Below, piece by piece: positions 41,785 through 52,285 of a DNA stretch of 64,000 bases. The DNA is taken from assembly GCA_963712835.1 (NCBI GenBank), contig CAVQJJ010000005.1:496001-560000 (forward strand), in the 5' to 3' direction. A program made the translations under genes and the position numbers. Source of the stretch: DATARH01 sp963712835 (lineage in GTDB: Bacteria; Pseudomonadota; Alphaproteobacteria; ATCC43930; CGMCC-115725). The notes under the pieces are model-generated. The model did no database searches, was not told where the DNA came from, and saw nothing but the letters and a program-made list of their open reading frames with translations. Numbering within the stretch: the stretch's first letter is position 1; every line of letters begins with the position of its first letter.

Positions 41785-43317
41785 ATGAGCGATATCCTCA
41801 AACGCCTCGACGAAAAACGCGCGGCGGCGCGGCTCGGCGGCGGCAAGCGGCGCATCGAGGCGCAGCACGCCAAGGGCAAGCTCACCGCACGCGAAAGGCT
41901 CGAAATCCTGCTCGACCCTGGCTCGTTCGAAGAGTGGGACATGTTCGTCGAGCACCGCAGCCACGATTTCGGCATCGACCGCGAGAAGGTGCCGGGCGAT
42001 GGCGTCGTTACCGGCTATGGCGAGATCAATGGCAGCCTGGTGTTTGTCTTCAGCCAGGATTTCACCGTGTTCGGCGGCTCGCTCTCCGAGGCGCACGCCG
42101 AGAAGATCTGCAAGATCATGGACCAGGCAATGCGGGTCGGCGCGCCGGTCATCGGCCTCAACGATTCCGGCGGCGCACGCATCCAGGAAGGTGTCGCCTC
42201 ATTGGCCGGCTATGCCGAGGTGTTCGAGCGCAACGTGCTGGCCTCGGGCGTGGTGCCGCAAGTGTCGCTGATCATGGGGCCGTGCGCCGGCGGCGCGGTG
42301 TACTCGCCGGCGATGACCGACTTCATCTTCATGGTGAAGGATTCGTCTTACATGTTCGTCACCGGACCGGAAGTGGTAAAGACGGTGACGCACGAGACGG
42401 TGACACAAGAGGAGTTGGGCGGCGCCGTCACCCATACGACGCGTTCGGGGGTCGCCGATCTCGCCTTCGAGAACGATATCGAGGCGCTGATCGAATTGCG
42501 CCGGTTTGTCGATTTTCTCCCGGCCTCGAACCGGGCCCCGAAGCCGCCCCGCCCGTTTACTGACCCGCGCGAGCGTGACGAGCCCTCACTCGACACGCTG
42601 ATCCCGGCCAACCCCAACAGGCCCTACGATATCAAGGAGTTGATCTCCAAGGTCGTCGACGGCGGCGATTTCTTCGAACTGCAACCGGGTTACGCCGGCA
42701 ACATTATCGTCGGCTTCGCTCGCATGGAAGGTGCGACGATCGGCATCGTCGCCAATCAGCCGATGGTGCTGGCCGGCTGTCTCGACATCGACAGCGCGCG
42801 CAAGGCGGCGCGCTTCGTGCGCTTCTGTGACTGTTTCAACGTGCCCATCGTCACCTTTGTCGATGTGCCAGGGTTCCTGCCCGGCACCGCGCAGGAACAC
42901 GGCGCGATCATCAAGCACGGCGCCAAGCTGCTTTACGCCTTCGCCGAAGCGACGGTGCCCAAGGTGACGCTCATCACCCGCAAGGCCTATGGCGGCGCCT
43001 ATGACGTGATGTCGTCGAAGCACCTGCGCGGCGACGTCAATTTCGCCTGGCCGTCGGCGGAAATCGCGGTGATGGGGCCGAAAGGCGCGGTCGAGATCAT
43101 CTTTCGCGCCGATCTCGGCGACCCGGATAAGATCGAGACGCGCGCGCAAGAATACCGCGAGAAATTCGCCAACCCGTTCGTCGCCGCCAGCCGCGGCTTT
43201 ATCGACGACGTGATCCAGCCCTCGACGACGCGCCGCCGCCTCTGCCGCGCGCTCTACATGCTGCGCGACAAGCGGCTGGAGAACCCGTGGAAGAAGCACG
43301 ATAACATCCCGCTGTGA
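41785..43317 (+). CDS. pccB: Propionyl-CoA carboxylase beta subunit (carboxyltransferase)
   Basis: 510 residues, the usual length. Transfers CO2 from biotin to propionyl-CoA, forming methylmalonyl-CoA. Two crotonase-like halves: the first with VIGLNDSGGARIQEGV and GPCAGGAVYSPAMTDF, the second with VANQPMVLAGCLDIDSA, DVPGFLPGTAQEH and KAYGGAYDVMSSKHL. The start residues SDILKRLDEKRAAARLGGG are typical of the enzyme. It forms one unit with pccA, which begins 170 bases further on. Methylcrotonyl-CoA carboxylase is less likely by length and motif. Confidence 0.94.
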   Translation: MSDILKRLDEKRAAARLGGGKRRIEAQHAKGKLTARERLEILLDPGSFEEWDMFVEHRSHDFGIDREKVPGDGVVTGYGEINGSLVFVFSQDFTVFGGSLSEAHAEKICKIMDQAMRVGAPVIGLNDSGGARIQEGVASLAGYAEVFERNVLASGVVPQVSLIMGPCAGGAVYSPAMTDFIFMVKDSSYMFVTGPEVVKTVTHETVTQEELGGAVTHTTRSGVADLAFENDIEALIELRRFVDFLPASNRAPKPPRPFTDPRERDEPSLDTLIPANPNRPYDIKELISKVVDGGDFFELQPGYAGNIIVGFARMEGATIGIVANQPMVLAGCLDIDSARKAARFVRFCDCFNVPIVTFVDVPGFLPGTAQEHGAIIKHGAKLLYAFAEATVPKVTLITRKAYGGAYDVMSSKHLRGDVNFAWPSAEIAVMGPKGAVEIIFRADLGDPDKIETRAQEYREKFANPFVAASRGFIDDVIQPSTTRRRLCRALYMLRDKRLENPWKKHDNIPL

Positions 43318-43342
43318 TGATTCGGCCGGCACGACCGCATAG

Positions 43343-43479
43343 CCTCTCTCCTCCCGCAGTGCGGGTGCGGGAGGGGCCCATCGCGGAGCGATGGGAGGGT
43401 GAGGGTTTGGCGCGGCGACACCCTCACCCGTCTCCGGGCGTTGCCCGGAGCCACCCTCTCCCGCACTGCGGGAGAGGGG
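43343..43479. repeat. Dispersed palindromic element (type C)
   Basis: Arms CCTCTCTCCTCCCGCAGTGC and the matching GCACTGCGGGAGAGG flank internal CCCATCGCGGAGCGATGGG and CTCCGGGCGTTGCCCGGAG hairpins. The element occupies nearly the whole gap between pccB and pccA. Shorter relatives are at 25729 and 53403. Confidence 0.85.
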
Positions 43480-43486
43480 TCTGACA

Positions 43487-45438
<1,952 letters not shown>

Positions 45439-45442
<4 letters not shown>

Positions 45443-45714
45443 GGACCGCCCGCCTTGTAATCAGCGGAAAGGTGCAAGGCGTCGGCTATCGGATGTGGGC
45501 CGAGCGCGCCGCGACGGCGCTCGGCATTCGCGGCTGGGTGCGCAACCGCGCCGATGGCAGTGTCGAGCTGCTGGCGACCGGCGATGACGACGCGATCGCA
45601 TCGCTGATCGAAGCCTGCCGCCGAGGCCCGCGAGCGGCGGCGGTCGAGAATATCGTCATTGCCGCCGCCGAGGACGAGGGCAGTCAGGGGTTTTCGGCGC
45701 GACAGACCATCTAA
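45439..45714 (+). CDS. acyP: Acylphosphatase
   Basis: 91-residue small hydrolase of acyl phosphates. The active-site signature is GKVQGVGYR, whose arginine binds phosphate, and the second motif GWVRNRADGSVELLA carries the catalytic asparagine. The GTG start overlaps the pccA stop (GTGA), so it is translationally coupled to the carboxylase. A palindrome follows within three bases of its end. Confidence 0.95.
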
Positions 45715-45716
45715 CC

Positions 45717-45740
45717 CCACCCCAGCGAAGGCCGGGGTGG
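45717..45740. terminator. Hairpin at the end of the pcc-acyP unit
   Basis: CCACCCC and GGGGTGG form a perfect 7-bp stem around a 10-base loop with the sequence CAGCGAAGGC at its core, just after the acylphosphatase stop. It is followed by TATGTTATTA but no T-run. It is also a half-copy of the dispersed palindromes seen elsewhere. Confidence 0.55.
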
Positions 45741-45770
45741 TATGTTATTAGGCAGAGGCGTGCGCTTCGA

Positions 45771-46652
45771 TCACCCCACCTCCATCGGTAAGGTCTCGTC
45801 GATCGCCCATTCGGACATCGAGGCGTCGTAAAGCCGAACATCGGGGTGGCCGAGCATGACCAGCGCATGTGCGGTCGCGCTCGCGGCGATGCCGCCGCCG
45901 CAATAGGTGATCACCTTGCGGTCGAAGGCGTGCACCACATCGAACTTGGCGCGCAGCTGGTCGGGCGGCAGGAAAGCGTTGGTCGCCGGGTCGACCAGCC
46001 CGGCCGTGGGCACGTTGACGCTACCCTTGATGCGCCCCGGCCTTCCATAAGTGTTGCCGCCGGTGCCAGCGTGTTGCGGCGCCTGCAGCGCGTTGATCGT
46101 GCACACCGCCCCGTCGCCGATCACTGCCAGCACATCGTTTTTGTCGGCCATCAGCGGTTTGGCGGCGCGCTCGGTGAACGAGCCGGCAGCGCGGGGTTTC
46201 GCCGTGCCGGTCTCGACCGCCCGGCCTTCCTTCGCCCATTTCTGAAAGCCGCCGTTGAGCACCGCGCAATTGTCGAAGCCGTAGCAGCGCAGCACCCACC
46301 ACAGCCGCGTCGCCCATTGCGGGTTGGCGGTGCTGTAGGTGACGACCTTGCTGTCGTCCGAGATGCCAAAACGGCGCATCGCGGCGGCGAACTCGGCCGG
46401 CTTCGGCAGCATGAAGCGCAACGGCAGTCGGTCATTGTCCGACAGATCGGCTTGCAGGTCGACGAACTGCGCGCCGGGGATATGGCCCTTTTCGAAATCT
46501 TCGCGGCCTGGCTTCGCGACGTAGGTGATCTTCGGGTCGGGTATCAGGTGCACCGTGCCGTCGAGGATGACGAGGTTTGGATCGCCGAGATGCGCCCCAA
46601 GCCAATCGGTCTCGACCAGGTATTCGGGATGAACGTAGCCGCCATCAGGCAT
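45771..46652 (-). CDS. Sulfurtransferase with two rhodanese domains
   Basis: 293 residues. The first rhodanese domain (about 10-140) has EDFEKGHIPGAQFVDLQ and YSTANPQWATRLWWVL; it lacks an active cysteine. The second ends in ITYCGGGIAASATAHAL, where the cysteine carries the persulfide; the CGGGIAA loop differs from the CG(S/T)GVT of SseA. Therefore a thiosulfate or mercaptopyruvate sulfurtransferase whose donor is open. The start is placed at 46652 to begin MPDGGYVHPEYLVETDWL. Confidence 0.88.
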   Translation of the reverse strand: MPDGGYVHPEYLVETDWLGAHLGDPNLVILDGTVHLIPDPKITYVAKPGREDFEKGHIPGAQFVDLQADLSDNDRLPLRFMLPKPAEFAAAMRRFGISDDSKVVTYSTANPQWATRLWWVLRCYGFDNCAVLNGGFQKWAKEGRAVETGTAKPRAAGSFTERAAKPLMADKNDVLAVIGDGAVCTINALQAPQHAGTGGNTYGRPGRIKGSVNVPTAGLVDPATNAFLPPDQLRAKFDVVHAFDRKVITYCGGGIAASATAHALVMLGHPDVRLYDASMSEWAIDETLPMEVG

Positions 46653-46707
46653 GGAACCCTCCCCGCAAAGGAAAACATCACGGACGGACAATAGCGCGCG
46701 GCGCCGA

Positions 46708-48015
46708 TCAGTGCAGCGCCGCCAACCCGGCGACCGGCAGGCGCGACGAGCCGCGACCCCGCGCGCCGACCATCCGCCGCGCATCGTCCACGCGCCCGGC
46801 GGCGAGATAGGCCTTCAACAGCGTGAACTCGATAAGGTCGAGCTGGGCACGGCTACCGCCGACCCGTTGCAGCTCGGTGGCCACCGGCTCGAACGCGGCG
46901 ATCGCCGCCGCATAGTCACCGCGCTCGAACGCAACGAAGCCGCGCGACACGGCGGGGATGAGAGGGCCCGAGGGGTAGCGTCCCTGACGCGCCAGCTCTT
47001 CCGCTTGGGCGGTACGCGCGGCAAGCGCTGCGTCATTGCCCGCGACCGCCTCGGCCACCGCGACGTGGAGATCGGTGAAAGCGGCGCCGGCGCGTGGAAA
47101 ATTGCCGGCTACCAACTCATAGACCGTGCGCCAGGCATCGGCATTGCGCGGATGGCCGGCAAGCTCCCAGCGCCACAGAAAGGCGACGCCGTCATTGAGC
47201 GCCCCGCGCGGCGGATTGCTGTGGACCTCGGGCACGATTGCCTCGCGGAACAGGCGGGACGCGGTTTCCGCGTCGCCCGCCTCGAGCTCGCCCAGCGCGC
47301 GATGCCAGTTCAAATGGCTATAAAGCGTGCCGTCGCGCGGATAGCCAGAAAGCCAGGACGCGAGAAAGGCTCGGGCCGTGTCGGCATCGCCCTCCTCGTA
47401 GCAGAGATGCGCTCGGGCGTGCGCCGCCCAGGGGTTCTTCGGGTTCTGCCCGAAGGCTCGTTCGATGATCGGGCGGGCGGCGGCGCGGTCGCCGTTCTCC
47501 GACAGCGCCATGCCGTGATGAGCGGTGAACCACCAGTCGTCGTCGCCATAGACCGGCGCGAGGCCGTCGAGCAGCGCCAATAGCCGCCGCTTCTGATCGT
47601 GATGGCCGGAGCTGCCGATCAGCCCGTTGGTGAAGGCGGCGGTGGCGAGCACCATCACATCGCGCGGCCAGGCATTGAGATGCGGCGGCAGGGCCGAAAG
47701 CGCGGCCTCGCTATCGCCGGCGACGAGCAGGCCGAAATAGGCGACATGGCTCTTTTCCCATGCGGCGAGGCCATCGGTGAGCGAAGCGGCTGTCGCCATC
47801 GCGGCGCGGGCGGCCCCTGTCTCGCCACGCTCCGACAGCGCCTGCGCCCTGGCGGCATGCGCCAGCGCAAAGCCGGGATCGGCTTCGATCGCGCGGTGGT
47901 ACGCGTCGAGTGCGCCCGGATACATCGTCAGTTTGGCCTCGCATCCCTCGACATAGGCGGCGCGCGCGGCGGCCGAGGCGGTCGACAAAGGCAAATCGTG
48001 TCGGTCGATCAGCAT
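46708..48015 (-). CDS. Tetratricopeptide repeat protein
   Basis: 435-residue protein built of TPR-type helical hairpins: GALDAYHRAIEADPGFALAH, GDRAAARPIIERAFGQNPKN, GDYAAAIAAFEPVATEL and several more. No membrane segment or signal peptide. Such folds hold protein complexes; the partner is unknown. The region around 120-330 matches the pattern of the family often labelled tetratricopeptide repeat protein 38-like. It starts 13 bases after the end of the M81 peptidase gene, so the two are probably one transcript. The longer reading frame to 48276 is an overlap artefact. Confidence 0.8.
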   Translation of the reverse strand: MLIDRHDLPLSTASAAARAAYVEGCEAKLTMYPGALDAYHRAIEADPGFALAHAARAQALSERGETGAARAAMATAASLTDGLAAWEKSHVAYFGLLVAGDSEAALSALPPHLNAWPRDVMVLATAAFTNGLIGSSGHHDQKRRLLALLDGLAPVYGDDDWWFTAHHGMALSENGDRAAARPIIERAFGQNPKNPWAAHARAHLCYEEGDADTARAFLASWLSGYPRDGTLYSHLNWHRALGELEAGDAETASRLFREAIVPEVHSNPPRGALNDGVAFLWRWELAGHPRNADAWRTVYELVAGNFPRAGAAFTDLHVAVAEAVAGNDAALAARTAQAEELARQGRYPSGPLIPAVSRGFVAFERGDYAAAIAAFEPVATELQRVGGSRAQLDLIEFTLLKAYLAAGRVDDARRMVGARGRGSSRLPVAGLAALH

Positions 48016-48028
48016 GGCCAAAATTCTC

Positions 48029-49552
48029 TCACCTTCCGTGGGCGGGGCCGAGCGGGCGCAGGCGCACATCCGCCCGCAAATGCTTGTATGGCATTTCCAC
48101 CGGGTCGCTGACATGCGCGCCCGGCGAGACCACGCATAGCACCGTCTCGGCGATCGGCTGAAAGTCGGCGCGGAAATGCACGGTCGATTTGAGCGCGAGG
48201 ATCGGCACCTGCGAAGGCTCGACGCCGACATCGCGGAACTGCTCCTGGTCGCAGGCCTGGATGCGCGAGCAGGCAAGCACCACCGAGACGCCGCTGTCCT
48301 CGTCGGTGATGAGCGCGGTCGGCCCGACCTGGAACCGGGCGCCCTTCATCATCGGGCCGGTGCCAGTGAACTCGCCGGTTCCCAGGCGCATCACGCGCCA
48401 CTTCGCCTCGACGGGCGTTTCCGCCGCGTATCCCACCTTGGCGCCGACGCCGCAGGGAAGCAGTGCGCCCTCGCCGACCTCGTGCGCGGCCGCCGCGGCC
48501 TCGGGATCAACGATCATCCCGAGCACCGCGCCCATGGCCTTGTGCGCGATCAGTGCGCGCAGCAGCCCCACCGTGTCCGACGTGCCGCCGGCGCCGGGAT
48601 TGTCCTGGATGTCCGCCAGCACGATGGGCCTCGTCGCGCCTTTCGCCAGGCGGATCCCCTCCTGGGCCGCTTCTTCGGGAGAATAGAGCTGTCCGGCGAA
48701 CTCGGCCTCCTTGGCATTGAGCGCCGCCATCAGCCGGTCGGCTGCCGCGTCGGCCGCCTCCTGGTCGTAGCCGTAGACCACCAGGGCCGGGCCGCATTCC
48801 CTGATGTCGGCGGGCGGGAAGCCCGGCGTATGAGTGATGCTGACGATGCCCTGGTTATGGGAGGCGGAGCCTCGCTCGATCTCGTCGAGCAGGTCGAAGA
48901 CTCCTCTGGTCGGCTCGGCCATCGTGCATTGCCAGACCAGCGGGATGAGAAAATTTGTCCGGCGGAATGCCCTCGCGAGCGGCCGCTTCTCGCGGATCAG
49001 TCTGTCGAGCAGCTCGGCGGCGCGGCTGCCGGTCGCCGCCATGTCGACATGCGGGTAGGTGCGATAGCCGACCATCGCCGAGGCATGCCGCACCATGGCC
49101 TCGGTCATGTTGGTATGAAAATCGAGGCTGGCGACGATCGGCAGCGCGTCGCCGACCAGCGCGCGGATGCGGCGCAGCAATTCACCCTCGCCGTCCTCGT
49201 GATGCGCCGCGACCATCGCGCCGTGCAGGTCGAGATAGATGCCGTCGAGCGCGCCGGCGGTGGCCAAGTCTTCCAGCATCCCGGCGGCGACGCGCTCATA
49301 CGCGTCCTCGTCGACATAGGACGAGGGCGGCGCCGAGCACCACGACAGCGGCACCAAATCATGGCTAAGTCGCTGCAAGGTCTCGATCGCGCCGGCGATC
49401 GGGATGTTGACCCCGGTGACCGCGGCAAACAGCTCGGGCCCCCGCACGTAACCCGGCCACGCGTCGGCGCGCGCGAAATCCTCCCAGGTCGCGCGCTGCG
49501 GCGCGAAGGTGTTGGTCTCATGCTGGAACCCGCCGACCGCGATGCGTGGCAT
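48029..49552 (-). CDS. M81-family metallopeptidase (MlrC/microcystinase C-like)
   Basis: 507 residues. The family founder completes the breakdown of microcystin peptides, but most members are of unknown substrate. The start MPRIAVGGFQHETNTFAP is diagnostic, as are DGIYLDLHGAMVAAH, SLDFHTNM and YRTYPHVDMAATG, which supply the metal histidines and aspartate. The C-terminal half has DIQDNPGAGGTSDT. It is 10 bases downstream of vapC and 13 upstream of the TPR gene on the same strand. Confidence 0.9.
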   Translation of the reverse strand: MPRIAVGGFQHETNTFAPQRATWEDFARADAWPGYVRGPELFAAVTGVNIPIAGAIETLQRLSHDLVPLSWCSAPPSSYVDEDAYERVAAGMLEDLATAGALDGIYLDLHGAMVAAHHEDGEGELLRRIRALVGDALPIVASLDFHTNMTEAMVRHASAMVGYRTYPHVDMAATGSRAAELLDRLIREKRPLARAFRRTNFLIPLVWQCTMAEPTRGVFDLLDEIERGSASHNQGIVSITHTPGFPPADIRECGPALVVYGYDQEAADAAADRLMAALNAKEAEFAGQLYSPEEAAQEGIRLAKGATRPIVLADIQDNPGAGGTSDTVGLLRALIAHKAMGAVLGMIVDPEAAAAAHEVGEGALLPCGVGAKVGYAAETPVEAKWRVMRLGTGEFTGTGPMMKGARFQVGPTALITDEDSGVSVVLACSRIQACDQEQFRDVGVEPSQVPILALKSTVHFRADFQPIAETVLCVVSPGAHVSDPVEMPYKHLRADVRLRPLGPAHGR

Positions 49553-49562
49553 TCGCGTAACC

Positions 49563-49979
49563 TCAGTTGGGGAGCGGCCGCAGCCAGTTCTCGACTTTCA
49601 GTCCCGGCACGCGCAAGAACTCCCGCTCATTGTCCGTCACGACCGCCAACCCCAGCGCGATCGCCTGCGACGCTATCAGTAAGTCATTCGGGTCAATGAG
49701 ATTGCCCGTGCGCTCAAGCGATGCCCGCAACTCGCCATAGTGCATGTCGGCGGGGGCCTCGAAAGGTAGGATTTCCAGGGTCTCAAAAATCGGTAGAAGT
49801 TGAGAGGCCAAACGGGTGGAACGGCTTTTTACGATCCCATAACGAATCTCAGCCGCAACGATAATGCTCGTAAAAACGGACTGCTGGCCGACTTTCTCGA
49901 TCCAAGCGGCGACCCGACCGCCGGGGTTTCTGATCAGATCCGACACTATGTTGGTGTCGAGCAGATACCGGTCGTTCAA
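49563..49979 (-). CDS. vapC: VapC-type PIN-domain toxin
   Basis: 138-residue ribonuclease toxin. The acidic PIN residues appear as Asp8 in YLLDTNIVSDLI, Glu in AAEIRYGI, Asp in DPNDLLIA and Asp in VVTDNEREF. The start is a TTG that overlaps the vapB stop (TTGA). Belongs to a vapBC pair that sits immediately behind ribH. The target RNA is not predictable. Confidence 0.9.
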   Translation of the reverse strand: MNDRYLLDTNIVSDLIRNPGGRVAAWIEKVGQQSVFTSIIVAAEIRYGIVKSRSTRLASQLLPIFETLEILPFEAPADMHYGELRASLERTGNLIDPNDLLIASQAIALGLAVVTDNEREFLRVPGLKVENWLRPLPN

Positions 49980-50236
49980 ATCTCAACTTCCTCGTACGGG
50001 AGTTCTTCGATGGGGGGAAACTCATCCTCAATTGGCTTCAGTGTTTTCAAGACCTCAAGCAACGATTTACGACGGCACGGCTCGATCACCAGCCTGTCGC
50101 CCTCCTTGCGCAAAATCGCCTCGTCGCCCGGCAGCTCGAATTCGCGCGGAATGCGGATCGCCTGGTTGCGGCCGTTGCGGAACAATTTGACGTGTCTTTC
50201 GCTGGCCACCATTACCTCAGGCATATGCTTAAGCAT
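49976..50236 (-). CDS. vapB: VapB-type antitoxin
   Basis: 86 residues. The N-terminal part is an AbrB/SpoVT-like swapped-hairpin DNA-binding domain (HVKLFRNGRNQAIRIPREFELP, DEAILRKEGDRLVIEP); the acidic C-terminal tail (IEDEFPPIEELPYEEVEI) would wrap the toxin. The start at 50236 is chosen; later ATGs at 50224 and 50212 are possible. The gene begins four bases after the ribH stop, so it may be cotranscribed with ribH under the FMN riboswitch. Confidence 0.88.
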   Translation of the reverse strand: MLKHMPEVMVASERHVKLFRNGRNQAIRIPREFELPGDEAILRKEGDRLVIEPCRRKSLLEVLKTLKPIEDEFPPIEELPYEEVEI

Positions 50237-50240
50237 AGGC

Positions 50241-50792
50241 CTACGATTGCGGCAGCCCGCTGTCAACACGCGCGTTGTCAGGCTTTCCGTAATTCGGCGC
50301 CGCCGCTTGCGAGCGCAGCCGCCTGACCTTGTCGATGGTCGCCGCGCAGGCCGCCGCCGCTTCGCTGCCCTTGATCACGAAGTGGTCGTGGAAAAATTTC
50401 CGGTGATCCTCGTGTTCGTGGAAGTGTTGCGGGGTCAGCACCGCGGAAATCACCGGCACACCCGTCTCCAGCTGCACACGCATCAGCCCGCCGATGACCG
50501 CCTCGGCGACGAATTCATGACGGTAGATGCCACCATCGACGACAAAGCCCGCGGCGACGATCGCCGCGTAGCGTCCGCTATTCGCCAATAATTGCGCGTG
50601 CAAGGGAATCTCGAACGAACCCGGGACCTCGTAGAAATCGATGTCATCCCCGCCATAGCCGTATTTGGCGATTTCCGCCGTGAACGAGGTGCGGCAGCGA
50701 TCGACGATCTCCTTATGCCAGCACGCCTGCACGAAAGCCACGCGCCTTGCGCCGTCAAAGTCGATAGCAGGTTGGGATTGGCTCTGATTCAT
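50241..50792 (-). CDS. ribH: 6,7-dimethyl-8-ribityllumazine synthase (type II)
   Basis: 183-residue lumazine synthase, next-to-last step of riboflavin synthesis. AFVQACWHKEIVDRC is the type II (RibH2) opening; VPGSFEIPLHAQLL and AAGFVVDGGIYRHEFVA follow. The catalytic histidine lies in TPQHFHEHEDHRKFFHDHF. Type II enzymes form decamers instead of 60-mers and are typical of Rhizobiales and relatives. The gene is governed by an FMN riboswitch at 50877-51018 and is separate from other riboflavin genes. Confidence 0.93.
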   Translation of the reverse strand: MNQSQSQPAIDFDGARRVAFVQACWHKEIVDRCRTSFTAEIAKYGYGGDDIDFYEVPGSFEIPLHAQLLANSGRYAAIVAAGFVVDGGIYRHEFVAEAVIGGLMRVQLETGVPVISAVLTPQHFHEHEDHRKFFHDHFVIKGSEAAAACAATIDKVRRLRSQAAAPNYGKPDNARVDSGLPQS

Positions 50793-50876
50793 GGTGGCTC
50801 CTCTCGGTAGAGACCAGAATCAGGGCGTACGGGCATCAAAGGACGACACGCGACGCGCACCGCCAAAGCGTCCCGT

Positions 50877-51018
50877 TCTCTTCCATCCGGACTGTAACCG
50901 TCGGCTTCGGAATCGCACCGAATCTGCTGACCCCGCCTCGCGCGAAGCGGGCGCTCGCGGGCTAGGCGGCAAAACCGCCATCACCGCCGGTGGGGACTTT
51001 CACCCCGCCCTTAGAACG
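50877..51018 (-). promoter_or_regulatory. FMN riboswitch (RFN element)
   Basis: Read on the minus strand, the leader contains the conserved blocks GGGCGGGGTGAAAGTCCCC, ACCGGCGGT, TAGCCCGCGAGCG, GATTCGGTGCGATTCCG, GCCGACGGTTACAGTCCGG and ATGGAAGAGA in the right order, which is the complete aptamer. It ends 85 bases before ribH. High FMN should reduce expression of ribH and of the genes transcribed with it. Confidence 0.96.
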
Positions 51019-51158
51019 TCGACCGGAATGTCCGGCCATCGATATTACGAACACATTCGCTCAAAGCGTGCAACGACAATAGCCCAGCTAGCGATGCGCG
51101 CACAGAACCGCCGACAACTCGCCCATACCGGCGCCGCTGTTGAACGGTAAAAAAATTC

Positions 51159-51204
51159 TTGACACGCCCAGATACTAATGAACCACTAATGAACCACCAA
51201 TGAA
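51159..51204 (+). promoter_or_regulatory. Promoter with three tandem 11-base repeats
   Basis: A consensus TTGACA box at 51159-51164 is followed by ACTAATGAACC at 51174-51184 and again at 51185-51195, then a shorter copy ACCAATGAA at 51196-51204. The 11-base spacing puts each repeat on the same face of the helix. They overlap the expected -10 region and end 12 bases before the antitoxin start, a typical place for autoregulation by the toxin-antitoxin complex. Confidence 0.7.
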
Positions 51205-51216
51205 AAAGGACACGCA

Positions 51217-51819
51217 ATGTTGGATCGCGATTACCGTCACGTTGTCTCGCCCCACCTTCGCGCCGCGATGAACCGCTTGCGAGATCCGGAAGCAGTTTGG
51301 GAAATTTTCCGCGACGACGCGACTATCGCCGAAATGAAGCGTCTCAGCACAGCCAGGCGTCCCGCTGTCGTGGCCACAAGCACCCGATTGCTGGCGCTGG
51401 GCGACTGGGTGCGCGGGAAGGACGCACGCAAAACCTTCGGTAAATTGGCCCGGAGCGTCATGGAGACGGCGGACTATGTCGTCGAGATGGGCAATGTCGA
51501 GACGCCCTACGATCCGCTTTTCACAAAGGCCACGCGGTATCGTCCGCGCACGTTCAAGGAACCGGAAAATTTTGCATTGACGCTAGCGATCGGTCCAGCG
51601 CTGAACGCCCGGCTGAAGGCCCGAGCCGCTCGCAACCGCCGAGCTCCAGAAGACGAAGCACTGGATATCCTTTCCGAAGTGCTGAGCAAAGCCGAGAAAT
51701 CGGATGAGCCGAATCTCGCCGAGGCTATTCGTCGCCGATTTGCGGCGGTGGGCGGCGTGGATGACCTGGAACCTCATCCACCGGTTCCGGTCGGCCCGCC
51801 GCCGAGCTTCGATCGATGA
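51217..51819 (+). CDS. FitA-type antitoxin with an extra N-terminal domain
   Basis: 200 residues. Only the last ~80 match FitA-like antitoxins: the ribbon-helix-helix NFALTLAIGPALNARLKARA, then EDEALDILSEVL and NLAEAIRRRFAAVGGVD, followed by a Pro-rich tail. The first ~115 residues form a separate domain with WEIFRDDATIAEM, RPAVVATSTRLLALGDWV, RKTFGKLARSVMETADY and DPLFTKATRYRPR. That second half recalls a small plasmid-borne protein family with a C-terminal LF-x-R-YRR pattern. Usual FitA is about 80 residues, so this is a fusion or a lineage-specific extension. AAAAGGA precedes the ATG; the stop overlaps the toxin start. Confidence 0.8.
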   Translation: MLDRDYRHVVSPHLRAAMNRLRDPEAVWEIFRDDATIAEMKRLSTARRPAVVATSTRLLALGDWVRGKDARKTFGKLARSVMETADYVVEMGNVETPYDPLFTKATRYRPRTFKEPENFALTLAIGPALNARLKARAARNRRAPEDEALDILSEVLSKAEKSDEPNLAEAIRRRFAAVGGVDDLEPHPPVPVGPPPSFDR

Positions 51820-52238
51820 TTGTGCTCGACACGAACGTCCTCTCGGAGCTAATGCGGGCACAACCCGATTACGGTGTCGCTAGCTGGGCTGCCGCTCAAC
51901 CTCGCGAAATGTTATGCACAACCAGCATCAACAAAGCCGAAATCCTTTATGGTATTAGGACCTTACCCGCTGGACGGCGCAGATCGATCCTCCTTGAGCT
52001 GGCTGAGACGATGTTTTCGGAAGAGCTTCATGATCGTGTTCTTCCCTTTGACGCCACGGCCGCAGCCGAATATGCCAACATCGTCGTGTCAAGGCGGCGC
52101 GCCGGTCGGCCCATTGACGCATTCGATGCGCAAATAGCCGCAACCGCGATGGTTTTTGGCGCCGACATCGCTACCCGTGATGTCCGCGGATTCAACGGCT
52201 GCGGGTTGACGGTCATCAATCCGTGGACAGCTTTATAG
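51816..52238 (+). CDS. FitB-type PIN-domain toxin
   Basis: 140-residue PIN ribonuclease. Acidic residues lie in MIVLDTNVLSELM, INKAEILYGI, IDAFDAQIAA and DIATRDVRGF. It follows the antitoxin with an ATGA overlap, as expected of fitAB pairs. Distinct in sequence from the VapC at 49563-49979, so the two modules are not recent duplicates. Confidence 0.9.
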   Translation: MIVLDTNVLSELMRAQPDYGVASWAAAQPREMLCTTSINKAEILYGIRTLPAGRRRSILLELAETMFSEELHDRVLPFDATAAAEYANIVVSRRRAGRPIDAFDAQIAATAMVFGADIATRDVRGFNGCGLTVINPWTAL

Positions 52239-52285
52239 GGCCACCAGGACAGCGAGACACTCGCATTCTGAACGGAGGGATCAGC

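Noticed and set aside
51174..51204. Tandem repeats as a CRISPR-like array
   Set aside because: The unit is 11 bases with no spacers; it fits an operator for the adjacent toxin-antitoxin genes.
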